Assembly (NCBI GenBank): GCA_016871515.1
Contig: VHDE01000034.1
Coordinates: forward strand, 1-52,651
DNA: 52,651 bases
Reading direction: 5' to 3'
Source of the DNA: Verrucomicrobiota bacterium
Lineage (GTDB): Bacteria > Verrucomicrobiota > Verrucomicrobiia > Limisphaerales > SIBE01
Of the stretch, positions 1 to 9,631 are shown in pieces (position 1 is the first letter of the stretch; the number at the start of each line of letters is the position of its first letter). A model generated the notes under the pieces. The model worked only from the letters and a program-made list of their open reading frames with translations, did no database searches and was not told the DNA's origin. A program made the translations under genes and the position numbers.

Positions 1-2
1 CT

Positions 3-323
3 CAATTGAATCCGCGTTACGTGGACTTCGCCGGCCATTACGGCTTCGAACCCATCGCCTGCGCCGTGGGCCAAGCCAATCAAAAAGGCCGCGTGGAAAA
101 CGGCGTCGGTTACGTGAAAAAGAATTTTCTGGCTGGCCTGGAAATCCCTTCTTTCAGCGCCATTAATCCCGGCGCCGAGCAATGGCTCACTCAGACCGCC
201 AACGTGCGCATTCACGGTGAAACGCATCGCTCTTCGACTTTCACACCATCGATTTCGATGCTGATCATGGCTTCGTCCAACTCTGCAAGTGAAGTCGCCA
301 GCCCCCTTTTCTTAACTGCTTGA
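3..323 (+). pseudogene. IS21-family transposase (IstA-like) fragment
   Basis: The frame is open from the window edge and matches the C-terminal part of IS21 IstA transposases: the HYGF stretch near the start, the QxKGRVENGVGYVKKNF block, and the AN.R.HGETH motif. In this family these lie just after the DDE catalytic core. Similarity stops near position 235. The remaining 30 or so codons up to the stop at 321-323 do not look like IstA, and no istB follows. I read it as a 3'-truncated, probably dead element. Its 5' part lies outside the window, so the state of the catalytic residues cannot be judged. Confidence 0.75.
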
Positions 324-705
324 ACAAATCCTGCGTGCATGGCGTTCCCATTCGCCTAGGTTCTCGGCATACTCAGCTGTGCCTATGATGGAACGAACCT
401 GAACCCGTCCATCGGCCGCTTCCACGGGCACGATGACGAGCAGAACAAGCGCGGTGGAAATCGAACGGAGCAATAATCGGAAACATCTGCGAGTATGCAT
501 GAACTTGATAATGACTCTCAAAATTATCGCGGCTCGTGCGGCAAAACTCAAGGCAGCGGTAGCATCCCAGAGTTTTACTCTGCTGTATCGCGGACTTTAC
601 TCTGCGGCGCTTCTGTAATTCGTCCGCGCCCGATCCGCCAAATGCGTTGCCGACTACAAATCGGAGATACCGCAGAGTGCAACTCCGCATTACGAAAGAA
701 GCACC
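324..705. other. Intergenic region with a hairpin repeat
   Basis: No convincing gene lies here; the short frames on both strands lack recognisable motifs. On the minus strand about 46 codons (roughly 230-345) could encode a degenerate protein end, but nothing identifies it. The right half holds the inverted-repeat element listed separately at 559-694, which ends 11 nt before the hydrolase start codon. Confidence 0.5.
559..694. repeat. Composite inverted repeat, CAGAGT-type
   Basis: The left arm contains CAGAGTTTTACTCTG, itself a small hairpin, followed by CTGTATCGC. The right arm carries the complementary order, GATACCGCAGAGTGCAACTC. The arms are imperfect, and the interior has a second partial copy (GGACTTTACTCTGCGG). 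The same arm sequence recurs near 5401 and 17396. The element ends just before the start codon of the 706 gene. Confidence 0.7.
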
Positions 706-3105
706 ATGAAAATCGTTCGACTCCTGGCCTCACCGTTCTTAGTCAGTATTCTGAGCTGGTCCCTGACAGGGGCCGCCGAAGATTTGGCCGCGCACCTGGC
801 GGGCGTCGATGCGACTGTCTTATCGGCTGACGAGCGAGCGGCTGCGACGCGAATGGTTCTGGACGACATCCAACAGCGATTGCGACATTCGAATGAACAG
901 AGCAGCGCCGATTGGAGAAGGATCGAGAATCGTGCGGATTGGGAGCGATTCCGGGCTGCGAAACTGACCGTTCTACGCAATTCGCTTGGCCAATCCTCAA
1001 CACCACCGCCGCTGCAATCGCGCGTTACTGGGACGTTGAACGGTGATGGATACAGAATTGAAAACTTTCTCTTTCAAAGCCGGCCGGGGCTGTGGGTGAC
1101 GGCTAACTTGTACAGGCCAGAAAAGCCGGGTGTTGCCATGCCAGGCATCCTCATTTGCCACGCGCATCACACGCCGAAAGAACACGGCGAACTGCAAGAC
1201 ATGGGTGTCACATGGGCGCGCGCCGGCTGTCTCGTGCTCGTGATGGATCAACTCGGGCATGGTGAACGGCGCCAGCATCCCTTTCGTTCGGCGGCCGATT
1301 ACGCCCGGCCATTTCAGGTCAATCGCCAGGATTATTACTTTCGTTACGATCTCGGGATTCAACTGCATTTGGCAGGCGAGAGTCTAATCGGCTGGATGGC
1401 GTGGGACTTAATGCGCGGAGTCGATTTTCTCTTAGCCCAGGAGCATATCGATCCGAAGCGAATCGTTCTCTTGGGTGCTGTTGCCGGCGGGGGCGATCCA
1501 GCGGCCGTGACAGCGGCGCTTGACGAACGGATCACCGCAGCCGTGCCGTTCAATTTCGGCGGTCCGCAACCGGAAACTCGTTATCCGTTGCCGGAGGACG
1601 CCGAAACGTCGTTCCATTACGCCGGCAGCGGCAGTTGGGAATCGACGCGCAATTTGCGTCGCTCAGCCGCGCACGGATTTCTTCCGTGGGTCATCGTCGG
1701 CAGCATTGCGCCGCGTCGCTTGGTCTACGCGCATGAATTCAATTGGAATCGCGAGCGCGATCCGGTTTGGAAACGGCTGCAAACCATCTACGGATTCTTT
1801 GGCGCTCCAGAGCATTTGGCCTGCACGCACGGCCGCGGTGAGTTGCGAGGGCAACCACCCGAAGCCACGCATTGCACGCATATCGGGCCGCCGCATCGGC
1901 GTTTGATTCATTCGGCGTTCAAACAATGGTTCGATATCGACGTGACTAATGAAGCAAGTGACCGGCATTCGACGGAAATGTTGCGCGTCCTCACACCCGA
2001 TGCCGAACGTGAACGCAAGCCCAAGAAAGTCCACGAGATACTCAGCAGCTCAGCCTCTGAACAACTCGAACGAACCCGGCGTCGGTTGGCCGAACTATCG
2101 CCCGAGGAACGCCGCCGCCAACTTAGACGCGATTGGGAAAGGCTGTTAGGCAACATTCAACCGAACGCAGAGGTCAAGGCACGGCAGATCGGCGAACCTC
2201 CGAGCGTTGCCAACGCCGATACGAGCGATCGCAAATCACCCCAACGGCCGCGAGTCGAAAGAATCGTGCTCACATTCGAGCGTGGAATCGTCGTGCCGGT
2301 CGGGTTGTTTCTTCCGCCGAGCATCAACGACGGCAAAACACGACCGCCTATTACTGTTGGCGTCGCGCAGGCAGGAAAACAAAACTTATTGCGTGACCGT
2401 GCCGCAGACGTCGCTTCAATGCTTGAGCGCGGCGTCGCCGTGTGCATGCCGGACGTCCGCGGAACGGGCGAGACGAATCCAGGCGGCAGCCGCGGTCGGC
2501 GGAGTTCCGCGACTTCCTTGTCTTCTAGCGAACTCATGCTTGGTGGCACGATGCTCGGCGCGCAATTGCGAGACTTTCGGGCCGTGCTGGCTTGGCTTCG
2601 CACACGCACGGACCTGGATGCCCGGCAATTTTATCTCTGGGGAGATTCAGTGGTCGTGCCCAACTCGAACCAGACAAACTTCCAGATCCCGCGCGATGAC
2701 GATCAGGCGCTTCCCTCTTCGCCGGAACCGCTGGGTGGATTGCTCGTTTTGCTGGCGGCGCTTTTTGAAGATGATGTCCAAGGGGTGCATGTGCATGGCG
2801 GGCTCGTCAGTTTTCAATCCATTCTGCGCGACTATCTCGTATTGCTACCGCACGATGTCGCCGTGCCGGGCGTATTGGCCGCAGGTGACTTGGGCAGCTT
2901 AGCCAGCGCCCTTGCTCCACGAGCTGTTCGGCTGGAAGGCCTGGTGGATGGTTGGAACCGCGCGGCAGAGCTTTCGGAGATTAGCGCGGTCTATCGACCG
3001 GCTCAGACCGCGTATGTGGACGCCGCGGCAGAAGCTCGGTTTTCCCTCGGAACGCGACGAACATCCCCAAGCCGCTGGCTTGCGCCCAAGGCACTGCGTC
3101 AGTGA
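706..3105 (+). CDS. Secreted two-domain alpha/beta hydrolase (acetylxylan esterase-like)
   Basis: 799 aa, starting with a likely signal peptide (MKIVRLLASPFLVSILSWSL, then an A-rich cleavage region). The first half has an alpha/beta-hydrolase layout: PGILICHAHHTPKEHGE, the VMDQLGHGERR strand-turn, and a nucleophile-elbow position around residues 254-263. A second hydrolase-like segment covers about 510-770, with VCMPDVRGTGETNPGG and FYLWGDS near 643. PVC genomes encode many such secreted esterase or peptidase-like proteins, thought to act on polysaccharide esters; the substrate here is unknown. The elbow reads GAVAGGG, where the family normally has a Ser between two Gly, so the first site may be inactive. 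The only Ser in an elbow-like place is GDS in the second half. It stands alone, transcribed toward the convergent HEAT gene. Confidence 0.7.
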   Translation: MKIVRLLASPFLVSILSWSLTGAAEDLAAHLAGVDATVLSADERAAATRMVLDDIQQRLRHSNEQSSADWRRIENRADWERFRAAKLTVLRNSLGQSSTPPPLQSRVTGTLNGDGYRIENFLFQSRPGLWVTANLYRPEKPGVAMPGILICHAHHTPKEHGELQDMGVTWARAGCLVLVMDQLGHGERRQHPFRSAADYARPFQVNRQDYYFRYDLGIQLHLAGESLIGWMAWDLMRGVDFLLAQEHIDPKRIVLLGAVAGGGDPAAVTAALDERITAAVPFNFGGPQPETRYPLPEDAETSFHYAGSGSWESTRNLRRSAAHGFLPWVIVGSIAPRRLVYAHEFNWNRERDPVWKRLQTIYGFFGAPEHLACTHGRGELRGQPPEATHCTHIGPPHRRLIHSAFKQWFDIDVTNEASDRHSTEMLRVLTPDAERERKPKKVHEILSSSASEQLERTRRRLAELSPEERRRQLRRDWERLLGNIQPNAEVKARQIGEPPSVANADTSDRKSPQRPRVERIVLTFERGIVVPVGLFLPPSINDGKTRPPITVGVAQAGKQNLLRDRAADVASMLERGVAVCMPDVRGTGETNPGGSRGRRSSATSLSSSELMLGGTMLGAQLRDFRAVLAWLRTRTDLDARQFYLWGDSVVVPNSNQTNFQIPRDDDQALPSSPEPLGGLLVLLAALFEDDVQGVHVHGGLVSFQSILRDYLVLLPHDVAVPGVLAAGDLGSLASALAPRAVRLEGLVDGWNRAAELSEISAVYRPAQTAYVDAAAEARFSLGTRRTSPSRWLAPKALRQ

Positions 3106-3138
3106 AGGACATTTTCACTGGCCGTGTGTTGTAACGCT

Positions 3139-5367
3139 TTAGCCATCTTCGATGCGCCGGAGCGCCATGCGCGCCTGACGGCGCACAGAATCGTAATCGT
3201 CATTTAGACTCTTCTGCAGGGCTGGAACAGCCTCTTTGGCCTCGGAACCGAGGCGCGCCAGAGATTCACAAGCGAACGATCGTACGGCAGGATCCCGGTG
3301 AGCCAGCGCTTCAATTAACAACGGAACGGACTTCACTTTGATCTGCCGCAGGGATTCCAAAACCACGAGCCGATCGTCATCCACTTTCAGCATCGAGAAA
3401 AGCGCGGGCACTGCCTCCTGGGCCTGGCTCCCGAGTTTGCCCAAAGCAACGGCAGCCGGCTTCCGCACATCGCTCGCTTCGTCATTCAGGGCTTCAAGCA
3501 GAATGGAAAAGATCGCTTTGGGATCTGATTCGATCCGGCCCAACGCAGCAATAGCGCTGGCGCGAATTTCGCGTTCGGGATCTTTGGAAGACTTCGTAAG
3601 AGCGGGCGCCGCGGCTTTCGCGCTGGGTCCTATTTGGCCGAGCGTCACGAACACTTGAGCGCGAATATCTTTCCGGGAACCTTCGATCAGATCAATAAGC
3701 CTGGGGACGGCGGGCTCTGAAGCCGAACCTATTTTTCCCAGAGTTCTAATGATGTCTAACTGTGCCCGCCCATTGCCGTTGAGCAATTCAACGAGCGTTC
3801 CCACTGCGTTAGCAGCGTCGGCGCCCATCGCCCCAAGGGCCCGAACGGCTTCAGCTTGGACTGAGGCGTCGGTGTCTTTGCATGCTTGAACCAAGAGTGG
3901 CAAAGTTTGTTTGGCCTCGGCGCCGATGTGATAGGCCGCAGTCGCGGCAGCCTTTCGCACTTCTGGCGATGAATCTTTGAGCGCTTTCTCGAGTTGGGAA
4001 AAGTACGAAGCGGGCTTTGCGCCGACACGGTGAAGGCTAACGAGAACTTCGGATCGAAGCTTTGCGTCCGAGTCTTCGAGCAGGCGCACTAGCGCGGCTT
4101 CGGCGCCTTTGGCATCGGGGCCAAGGCCGGACAATACTTGCACAGCAGCGATGCGCAGGCGCTTCCTGTTGCCTCCGAGAACTTCAATCAATCCGGGCAA
4201 AGCTGGTTGTCCGATGGCTCTTAGACAGCGGATCGGCCAATCCTCCTCTTTCGTTTCGAGTTCATGAATCAAGGCGGGCACGGCCCGCGTTCCGATTTGA
4301 ACGATTGCGTCGGAAAATGGGAAGAAGGGTGGTTCTTCGCCAACGGTGCGAAGCGTGTTAATTAGATGAGGAACGGCCACACTAGCCTTCGGCCCAATTC
4401 GGCCCAGGATGTGGGCAGCGCGTTCTTGCCGATCTAACGGTCCTGTTTGCAACCGCTCAATCAACAGCGGAACGGTAATTTGAGCATCGACCGTCAGCAA
4501 GCCATTGACCGCCGAGAGCCGAACCTTTTCGTGTTCGTGGTTGATCGCGTTCAAGAACAGGCGCGCCATCTTGTCGGGTTCGAAGCCAACTTTGCTCAAA
4601 GCATTCATCGCGGAAGCGCGAGCGTCGGGATCGCTCTCCTTTTCGACAAGTTGCGCGAGGTTGGGCGCGGCATCTTTCGCCTTCACGCCAATCCACCCCA
4701 ATGCAAACGCAGCGCTAGATCGTGACGGGGCCTCCGCCGCGGCTAGGGCTTCAATCAATTTAGGCTTGGCGTCCTCGCCAATTTCGCCAAGCGCTTCAGC
4801 GGATTGTTGGCGGACATCGGAGTTCGTATCGGACAAATGCTGAATCAATCGAGGAATCGTCTCGCTGGCTTTAGGGCCAATCCAGCCGAGCGCCTTGGCC
4901 GCGCCTGCCCGAACCACCGACTCGCGATTTTCCAATGCTTCCAGCAATGCCGGGATGGCTTCGGGACCAATGCGTCCCAACGCGTAGGCAGACCGATACC
5001 AAACCTGGCGCCGATACGCCCGCCGTTCGCCGCGTCCCTTGCTGCTGTCGAGACCGCGGATCAACGCGGGAATGGCCTCTTTCGCATCCGGCCCAATCTT
5101 GGCCAGAGCCATGACTGAGTTGAACCAAACTTGCTGGTCTGAGTCTTCCTCGGAAACACGAGCTAAGGCTGGCACCGCGGCTTTGGCGCGTGAGCCAAGT
5201 TCTCCCAAATGCTGCGCCGCGTCACGCCGGACAAATTTGTCGCTGTGTTCAAGCTCTTTGATCAGTTCGTCAACGGATTTTAGTTTTGGCTGCGCGAAAG
5301 AATCGGGCTGTCCGACGGCAGCCAGAGCAAGTGCCAGAAGAAGTAAAAGCGGTTTGAATGCGTTCAT
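3139..5367 (-). CDS. Secreted HEAT-repeat (PBS lyase-like) protein
   Basis: About 742 aa made almost entirely of HEAT/PBS-lyase repeats of roughly 35-40 residues, with recurring A.ALG.IG..A..AVP.L..L units. I chose the ATG at 5365-5367 because it is followed by a good signal peptide (MNAFKPLLLLLALALAAVG) and preceded by GGAG at about 9 nt. The longer frame upstream to 5514 runs through a hairpin repeat and is unlikely to be translated. Such solenoids are usually protein-binding scaffolds. It lies about 200 nt behind the DUF1552 gene on the same strand, so it may be the third gene of that unit, although a repeat element sits between. It has no enzymatic motif. Confidence 0.85.
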   Translation of the reverse strand: MNAFKPLLLLLALALAAVGQPDSFAQPKLKSVDELIKELEHSDKFVRRDAAQHLGELGSRAKAAVPALARVSEEDSDQQVWFNSVMALAKIGPDAKEAIPALIRGLDSSKGRGERRAYRRQVWYRSAYALGRIGPEAIPALLEALENRESVVRAGAAKALGWIGPKASETIPRLIQHLSDTNSDVRQQSAEALGEIGEDAKPKLIEALAAAEAPSRSSAAFALGWIGVKAKDAAPNLAQLVEKESDPDARASAMNALSKVGFEPDKMARLFLNAINHEHEKVRLSAVNGLLTVDAQITVPLLIERLQTGPLDRQERAAHILGRIGPKASVAVPHLINTLRTVGEEPPFFPFSDAIVQIGTRAVPALIHELETKEEDWPIRCLRAIGQPALPGLIEVLGGNRKRLRIAAVQVLSGLGPDAKGAEAALVRLLEDSDAKLRSEVLVSLHRVGAKPASYFSQLEKALKDSSPEVRKAAATAAYHIGAEAKQTLPLLVQACKDTDASVQAEAVRALGAMGADAANAVGTLVELLNGNGRAQLDIIRTLGKIGSASEPAVPRLIDLIEGSRKDIRAQVFVTLGQIGPSAKAAAPALTKSSKDPEREIRASAIAALGRIESDPKAIFSILLEALNDEASDVRKPAAVALGKLGSQAQEAVPALFSMLKVDDDRLVVLESLRQIKVKSVPLLIEALAHRDPAVRSFACESLARLGSEAKEAVPALQKSLNDDYDSVRRQARMALRRIEDG

Positions 5368-5400
5368 TGTGTAAACTCCGAAACTACGATTTGGCCGCCT

Positions 5401-5520
5401 CGTAGCGCAGAGTTTCACTCTGCTGTATCGCCGAGTTGCAATCGCCAGTTGTGCGCAGTGTTCAGCGCTTCCAATCCTGGCGGGAGCCCTGCAGATTGAA
5501 AATCTGCGCTGCACGCATTG
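5401..5520. repeat. Hairpin repeat cluster upstream of the HEAT gene
   Basis: It begins with CGCAGAGTTTCACTCTGCTG, in which CGCAGAGT pairs with ACTCTGCG-like sequence around a TTC loop. This is the same arm as at 559 and 17396. It ends with GCAGATTGAAAATCTGC (5491-5507), a perfect 7-bp stem with a GAA loop. It separates the DUF1552 stop from the HEAT start. Confidence 0.75.
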
Positions 5521-5568
5521 CGGATCTGCCAGCCTCGCTGCTACCAGAATTCCGTTCCACCGCTAGAA

Positions 5569-6930
5569 CTAAGCTTCCAAGCCGTGCAGGGGACCGGTGC
5601 TATCACCAAAGGCAGCTGTTGACGCCCCGACGCGTTCGAGCATCGAAAGGAAAAGATTGCACATCGGCGTTTCGTATTCGTAGCGAAGATGACGTCCGCT
5701 CAAAATCGTTCCGCCGCCCCGGCCAGCGAGAAGGACCGGCAGGTTCTCGCTGTTGTGCGCGTTGCCATCGCTCAGCGCGCTGCCATACACGAGCATGCAA
5801 TTGTCCAGCAACGAACCATCGCCTTCCGGAATCGATTTTAGCCTTTGGAGAATGTGTGCGAACTGCGTGATGTGGAACTTATTGATTTCTCGAATCTGCG
5901 CGTGCTTTTTCGCGTCGCCTTGATGATGCGACAGCGTGTGGTGTCCTTCGTTCACGCCGATGAAAGGATAGCTCTTGTTGCTGCCTTCATTGGCGATCAT
6001 GAACGTGCAGACGCGCGTCACGTCGGTTTGGAAAGCCAACACCATCATGTCGCCCATCAACCGAATATGCTCTCCGAACGAATCAGGAACGCCGGTTGGC
6101 TTTTCGGCATCGGCGGGCAGAATGATGCCCTGTCCGCTGGCGCGCTCGGCTTTCTCCAAGCGGACTTCGATTTCGCGCACGGCCGTCAGGTATTCGTCGA
6201 GCTTCTGCCGGTCGTTGCCGCCGACTTTGCTGCTGAGCCGTTTGGCGTCGTCGAGAACGAAATCCAAAATGCTCTTCTTGTACCGCTCACGTCGGACGCG
6301 GTTCTCATCGACTTCTTTCTTTGAATCGCTTCCGAACAGGCGTTCGAACACTTCGCGCGGGTTCGTTTCCTTGGCCATCGGAGTCGATTCGTCTCGCCAG
6401 GAAATGTTATTGGAATAAGCGCAGCTATAGCCGGAATCGCACTTGCCCGCTTGGCGGCCGCGTTCTGTGCCCAATTCGAGCGAAGCAAAACGCGTTTGTT
6501 TTCCGATAACAGAAGCGGCAACTTGGTCCGCCGAGACGCCGGCGCGAATATCGGCGCCTTCACTCTTGAGGGCCTGAGTGCCGGTCAAGAATACGGTCGC
6601 ACCGCGAGCGTGATGCCCGGCGTTGTCGCTATTGGTCCGGCCCTTGTCATGAGTCAATCCGCTCAGGACGGTGAGGTGGCTCTTAACCGGCGCCAACGGC
6701 CGAAGGATGTAAGGCAGATCGAAATCCAATCCTTGAGTCAGCGGCGTCCAATCCTGCATGTGCGCGCCGTTCGGCACGTACACAAAGGCCATTCGAACGG
6801 GTGGCTTCGCTTTTGCGCCAATACTCGCAAACGTTTTGACCGGAGCCATCGCGTCGAGCATCGGCAAGGCGACAACAGTGCCGAGGCCTTTAAGGAAAGT
6901 GCGTCTGGGAATCTGCCAACTCTTGTTCAT
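5569..6930 (-). CDS. DUF1552 family protein with Tat signal
   Basis: 453 aa. The N-terminus has a twin-arginine motif (IPRRTFLKGLG, then VVALPMLDA), so export in folded form is expected. The body matches DUF1552: MAFVYVPNGAHMQDW near residue 50, the LSGLTHDKGRTN block, RRERYKKSILDFV, and the C-terminal LLVYGSALSDGNAHNSENLP-type stretch. DUF1552 proteins are almost always encoded next to a DUF1592 cytochrome, as here. The start overlaps the upstream DUF1592 gene by 4 nt (ATGA), implying translational coupling. The biochemical role is unknown; it is probably a partner of the cytochrome in a periplasmic redox or hydrolytic complex. Confidence 0.92.
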   Translation of the reverse strand: MNKSWQIPRRTFLKGLGTVVALPMLDAMAPVKTFASIGAKAKPPVRMAFVYVPNGAHMQDWTPLTQGLDFDLPYILRPLAPVKSHLTVLSGLTHDKGRTNSDNAGHHARGATVFLTGTQALKSEGADIRAGVSADQVAASVIGKQTRFASLELGTERGRQAGKCDSGYSCAYSNNISWRDESTPMAKETNPREVFERLFGSDSKKEVDENRVRRERYKKSILDFVLDDAKRLSSKVGGNDRQKLDEYLTAVREIEVRLEKAERASGQGIILPADAEKPTGVPDSFGEHIRLMGDMMVLAFQTDVTRVCTFMIANEGSNKSYPFIGVNEGHHTLSHHQGDAKKHAQIREINKFHITQFAHILQRLKSIPEGDGSLLDNCMLVYGSALSDGNAHNSENLPVLLAGRGGGTILSGRHLRYEYETPMCNLFLSMLERVGASTAAFGDSTGPLHGLEA

Positions 6931-9296
6931 GGTGTGTCTCCTTCTTTTTTGCGCATCAGAAACGGTTCACTTGTGACAATCTCGCTGACCAAAGTTGAAA
7001 ATTTGTAGTCGTTTTTCACCAGCGTTTTGACGATCTCATCCACCGCGCACTTGTCATAGTATTCTAATCCCCGGCCCAAGGCAAAGGTTAACATTTTCTC
7101 GCTCAACGACCGGACGAATGTCTCTTGAGACTTTAAAATTGCTTTGAGTTCGTCCGGGCCATTGAACGACTGGCCGCTCGGCAACGTGCCGGAAGGATCG
7201 ACCGGAAACTTGCCATCCAACGAACGCCATCTCCCAATCGCATCGAAGTTTTCAAAAGCAAAGCCGATGGGATCCATTTTGCTGTGGCACACAGCGCATT
7301 CGGGTTTGGCGCGGTGCATTTCCACCCGCTGCCGAAGCGACGCCGAATCCAAGGCTTGCTGGCTCTCCTCGAGTTCGCCCGCGTCGGGCGGAGGCGGAGG
7401 CGGAGGTGTGCCGAGGATTTGCTCGAGAATCCATTTGCCGCGGCTGACTGGAGAGGTGCGCGTCGGGTTCGATGTGATGGTGAGGATGCTCGCTTGAGTC
7501 AGAATCCCACCGCGTCCGCTGCCTTTGTTCAAGCTCACGCGCTGGAATTGCTCGCCCTTGATGCCTTCGATTTCGTAGTGGCGGGCCAGGCGTTCGTTCA
7601 GAAAAGTAAAATTTGCATCCAGAAACTCGAGAACACTCCGGTCCTCTCGCATGACCGCTTCAAAGAACAGCTCCGTTTCCTTGCGCATAGCTGTCTTGAG
7701 ATTTTCGTCAAACTCCGGAAACAGATCGGGATCAGGCTGCGCGATCTCCAGATTGCGAATCGTGAGCCATTGGCTGGCGAAACTTTCGACCAACGCTTTG
7801 GCGTTCGGGTCTTGCAACATCCGCTTGATCTGCGCTTCCAAAGTTTCCTGCTGAGTCAAGAGCTTCTGTTCCGCGAGTGAAAACAGTTCGTCATCGGGCA
7901 TGCTGCTCCACAGAAAATAAGAGAGGCGCGAAGCAATTTCGTGATTGGTGAGTGTGCGAGCGGTTCCGGATTTCTCTGGGGTCGGGTCCAATTCCCAGCG
8001 AAAGAGGAAATGCGGCGAAGTCAGGATCGCTTGGATGGCCAATTGGATTCCTTCTTCGAATGTTCCCTTGTCCATCTTCACGATCTCGATAAAGCGCAGC
8101 AAACGCTCGATCTCTTCGTCGAGCACCGGACGCCGATAAGCGCGCTTGGCAAACTTCTGCAAGATCTCTTTCGCATATTCGTGCTGCGTCGCTGGCACTG
8201 GTTTTCGCGGAATGACTCGCGTGTGCGTTTCAGGCAACGGCGGCGGTTCCGCGCCGAGCGGACCCTCAACTTCGATGTAATCGACGACCAGATTCCGGTC
8301 GCCGCGCAGTTTCGGGTCCGGATGATCGGAGACATTGTAATTATTGATGTAAGCGACCGCTAACCGCTGTTTGCCCAATTCGAGCGGGGCGCGCACTTCG
8401 TAAATCCCGGGAGCGCTCTCGATGGCTGGAACGTCAATCACGCTCAATTCTTTGCCGGCAACCCGGACCGACATTCGCGCCGGGTCCGGACCGGCCTGCT
8501 GGCCGAAAGCGCGGGCGCGAATGATGTACTCACCCTTCTGAGGAAACTCGAATTCCGTGTAAGCTTCGCCCTCCGTATCCAACGAGAGAGCGCGATCTTC
8601 GAATGTGCTTCCATTGGCCGTGGACGGAAGTGTTTCAGCTTCGATCCGCTTGATTAGAGTTTGCGCGGCAGGATTCGCGACAATCGCCTTGGTCACGATC
8701 TGTTCCGCGGCGGCCAAATATTTTTCCATCAAAATCGGCGGCAACGAAAGGACGTCTCCGATATTATCGAATCCGTAGCCAACTTCATCGGATGGGAAAT
8801 CGGCGGCTGGTTTGAAATTGATCCCGAGGAGGTCGCGGATGGTGTTGTTGTATTCGGTGCGGTTCAACCGGCGCAGAGTCACTTTGCCAGGATTGACTGG
8901 ACCGTTGCAGTCAAGCTTGGCCAGCTCAGCCTCGATAAAATGAATCATTGATTGCCGTTGTTCTTCAGTTGGTTTCGGCTTCTTTTCGGGCGGCATCTCG
9001 CGCGACTCGATCATCTCCATCACCATTTGCCAGGTCTTGCGATCTTGCATGATGATCGTGTCGTCTTTGAAGCGTTCGAGATTTAAGCCTGCTTTCGGTT
9101 TCTCTTTACTGTGGCAATTGAAGCAGTATTCGGACAGAAGCGGCTTAAGATCCTTGGCAAATGTGAGCGGATCAGAGGCTTTAATTTCGGTTTTGGCAGT
9201 TTGAGAGGCGACATCAGCTGCGCCAATCGCGCGCGGCGAGAGTCCAAACCAACACTCGAAAACGAGCCCCGCCAGGAGTTGCCAGAACCGATTCAT
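6927..9296 (-). CDS. Planctomycete-type cytochrome, DUF1587/1592/1588/1585
   Basis: About 789 aa from the ATG at 9294-9296, which gives a clean signal peptide (MNRFWQLLAGLVFECWFGLS). Two earlier in-frame ATGs at 9323 and 9308 only add a polar extension. Domain order: an N-terminal cytochrome c site CFNCH near residues 58-62; DUF1587 (LRRLNRTEYNNTIRDLLG); a beta-rich carbohydrate-binding-like region around 240-340; DUF1595; DUF1592 (EIASRLSYFLWSSMPDDEL); DUF1588 with a second heme motif CAVCH; and DUF1585 at the C-terminus (FALGRGLEYYDKC). The family is abundant in Planctomycetes and Verrucomicrobia and is thought to act in periplasmic polymer oxidation; no substrate is established. It is the first gene of a unit with the DUF1552 gene (4-nt overlap). 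Confidence 0.92.
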   Translation of the reverse strand: MNRFWQLLAGLVFECWFGLSPRAIGAADVASQTAKTEIKASDPLTFAKDLKPLLSEYCFNCHSKEKPKAGLNLERFKDDTIIMQDRKTWQMVMEMIESREMPPEKKPKPTEEQRQSMIHFIEAELAKLDCNGPVNPGKVTLRRLNRTEYNNTIRDLLGINFKPAADFPSDEVGYGFDNIGDVLSLPPILMEKYLAAAEQIVTKAIVANPAAQTLIKRIEAETLPSTANGSTFEDRALSLDTEGEAYTEFEFPQKGEYIIRARAFGQQAGPDPARMSVRVAGKELSVIDVPAIESAPGIYEVRAPLELGKQRLAVAYINNYNVSDHPDPKLRGDRNLVVDYIEVEGPLGAEPPPLPETHTRVIPRKPVPATQHEYAKEILQKFAKRAYRRPVLDEEIERLLRFIEIVKMDKGTFEEGIQLAIQAILTSPHFLFRWELDPTPEKSGTARTLTNHEIASRLSYFLWSSMPDDELFSLAEQKLLTQQETLEAQIKRMLQDPNAKALVESFASQWLTIRNLEIAQPDPDLFPEFDENLKTAMRKETELFFEAVMREDRSVLEFLDANFTFLNERLARHYEIEGIKGEQFQRVSLNKGSGRGGILTQASILTITSNPTRTSPVSRGKWILEQILGTPPPPPPPDAGELEESQQALDSASLRQRVEMHRAKPECAVCHSKMDPIGFAFENFDAIGRWRSLDGKFPVDPSGTLPSGQSFNGPDELKAILKSQETFVRSLSEKMLTFALGRGLEYYDKCAVDEIVKTLVKNDYKFSTLVSEIVTSEPFLMRKKEGDTP

Positions 9297-9631
9297 TCTC
9301 AAAAACATATTATAGCATGACAAGACGGCTTAGACGCCGCGAAGGTTAAGAAAATTCGACGCAAAATGCGAGGCCAAATGCTTGGCCGGGCGTTCGGCAA
9401 TTTCATGATTTTGTCCTCTATGATTTTGTCCCACTTACCGCTTCCCCGCAACGATGTTCTGCGCTCGAGGCCGCTCATCCCGAAGGCAAGGAGGCGCTGG
9501 ACAAAATCATGGAGGGCAAAATCATGACTTTTGAATGTCGGCGCCCACTGCTATGGCGCCGTTAGGACGACAGTGTCGTCCCAGCGGCCGCATCGCGAGC
9601 CATACCCACAACAGCGCAACCCGGCAGGCGC
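9297..9631. other. Intergenic region with inverted repeats
   Basis: No gene seen. It contains the 29-bp inverted repeat at 9403-9527 (separate entry), a near-perfect GGACGACA-G-TGTCGTCC hairpin around 9567-9583, and a pair of GGCGCC boxes beside it. These may insulate the divergent functional blocks on either side. Confidence 0.6.
9403..9527. repeat. 29-bp inverted repeat with duplicated ATGATTTTGTCC unit
   Basis: Arm 9403-9431 and arm 9499-9527 are reverse complements with two mismatches, separated by 67 nt. Each arm contains the 12-mer ATGATTTTGTCC (or its complement GGACAAAATCAT) twice, once with a C/T change. The spacer encodes nothing recognisable. The form resembles a very small non-autonomous element. 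Confidence 0.8.

Noticed and set aside
230..345. Short minus-strand frame with MISIEIDGVKVE resembling Fe-S protein N-termini
   Set aside because: Only about 46 codons between stops; too short and ends without domain support.
2207..2902. 231-aa frame overlapping the hydrolase in another reading frame
   Set aside because: Shares all of its DNA with a domain-supported gene and has no motif.
9403..9527. CRISPR-like reading of the repeated 12-mers
   Set aside because: Repeats are inverted, only four units, no spacers or cas genes in the window.
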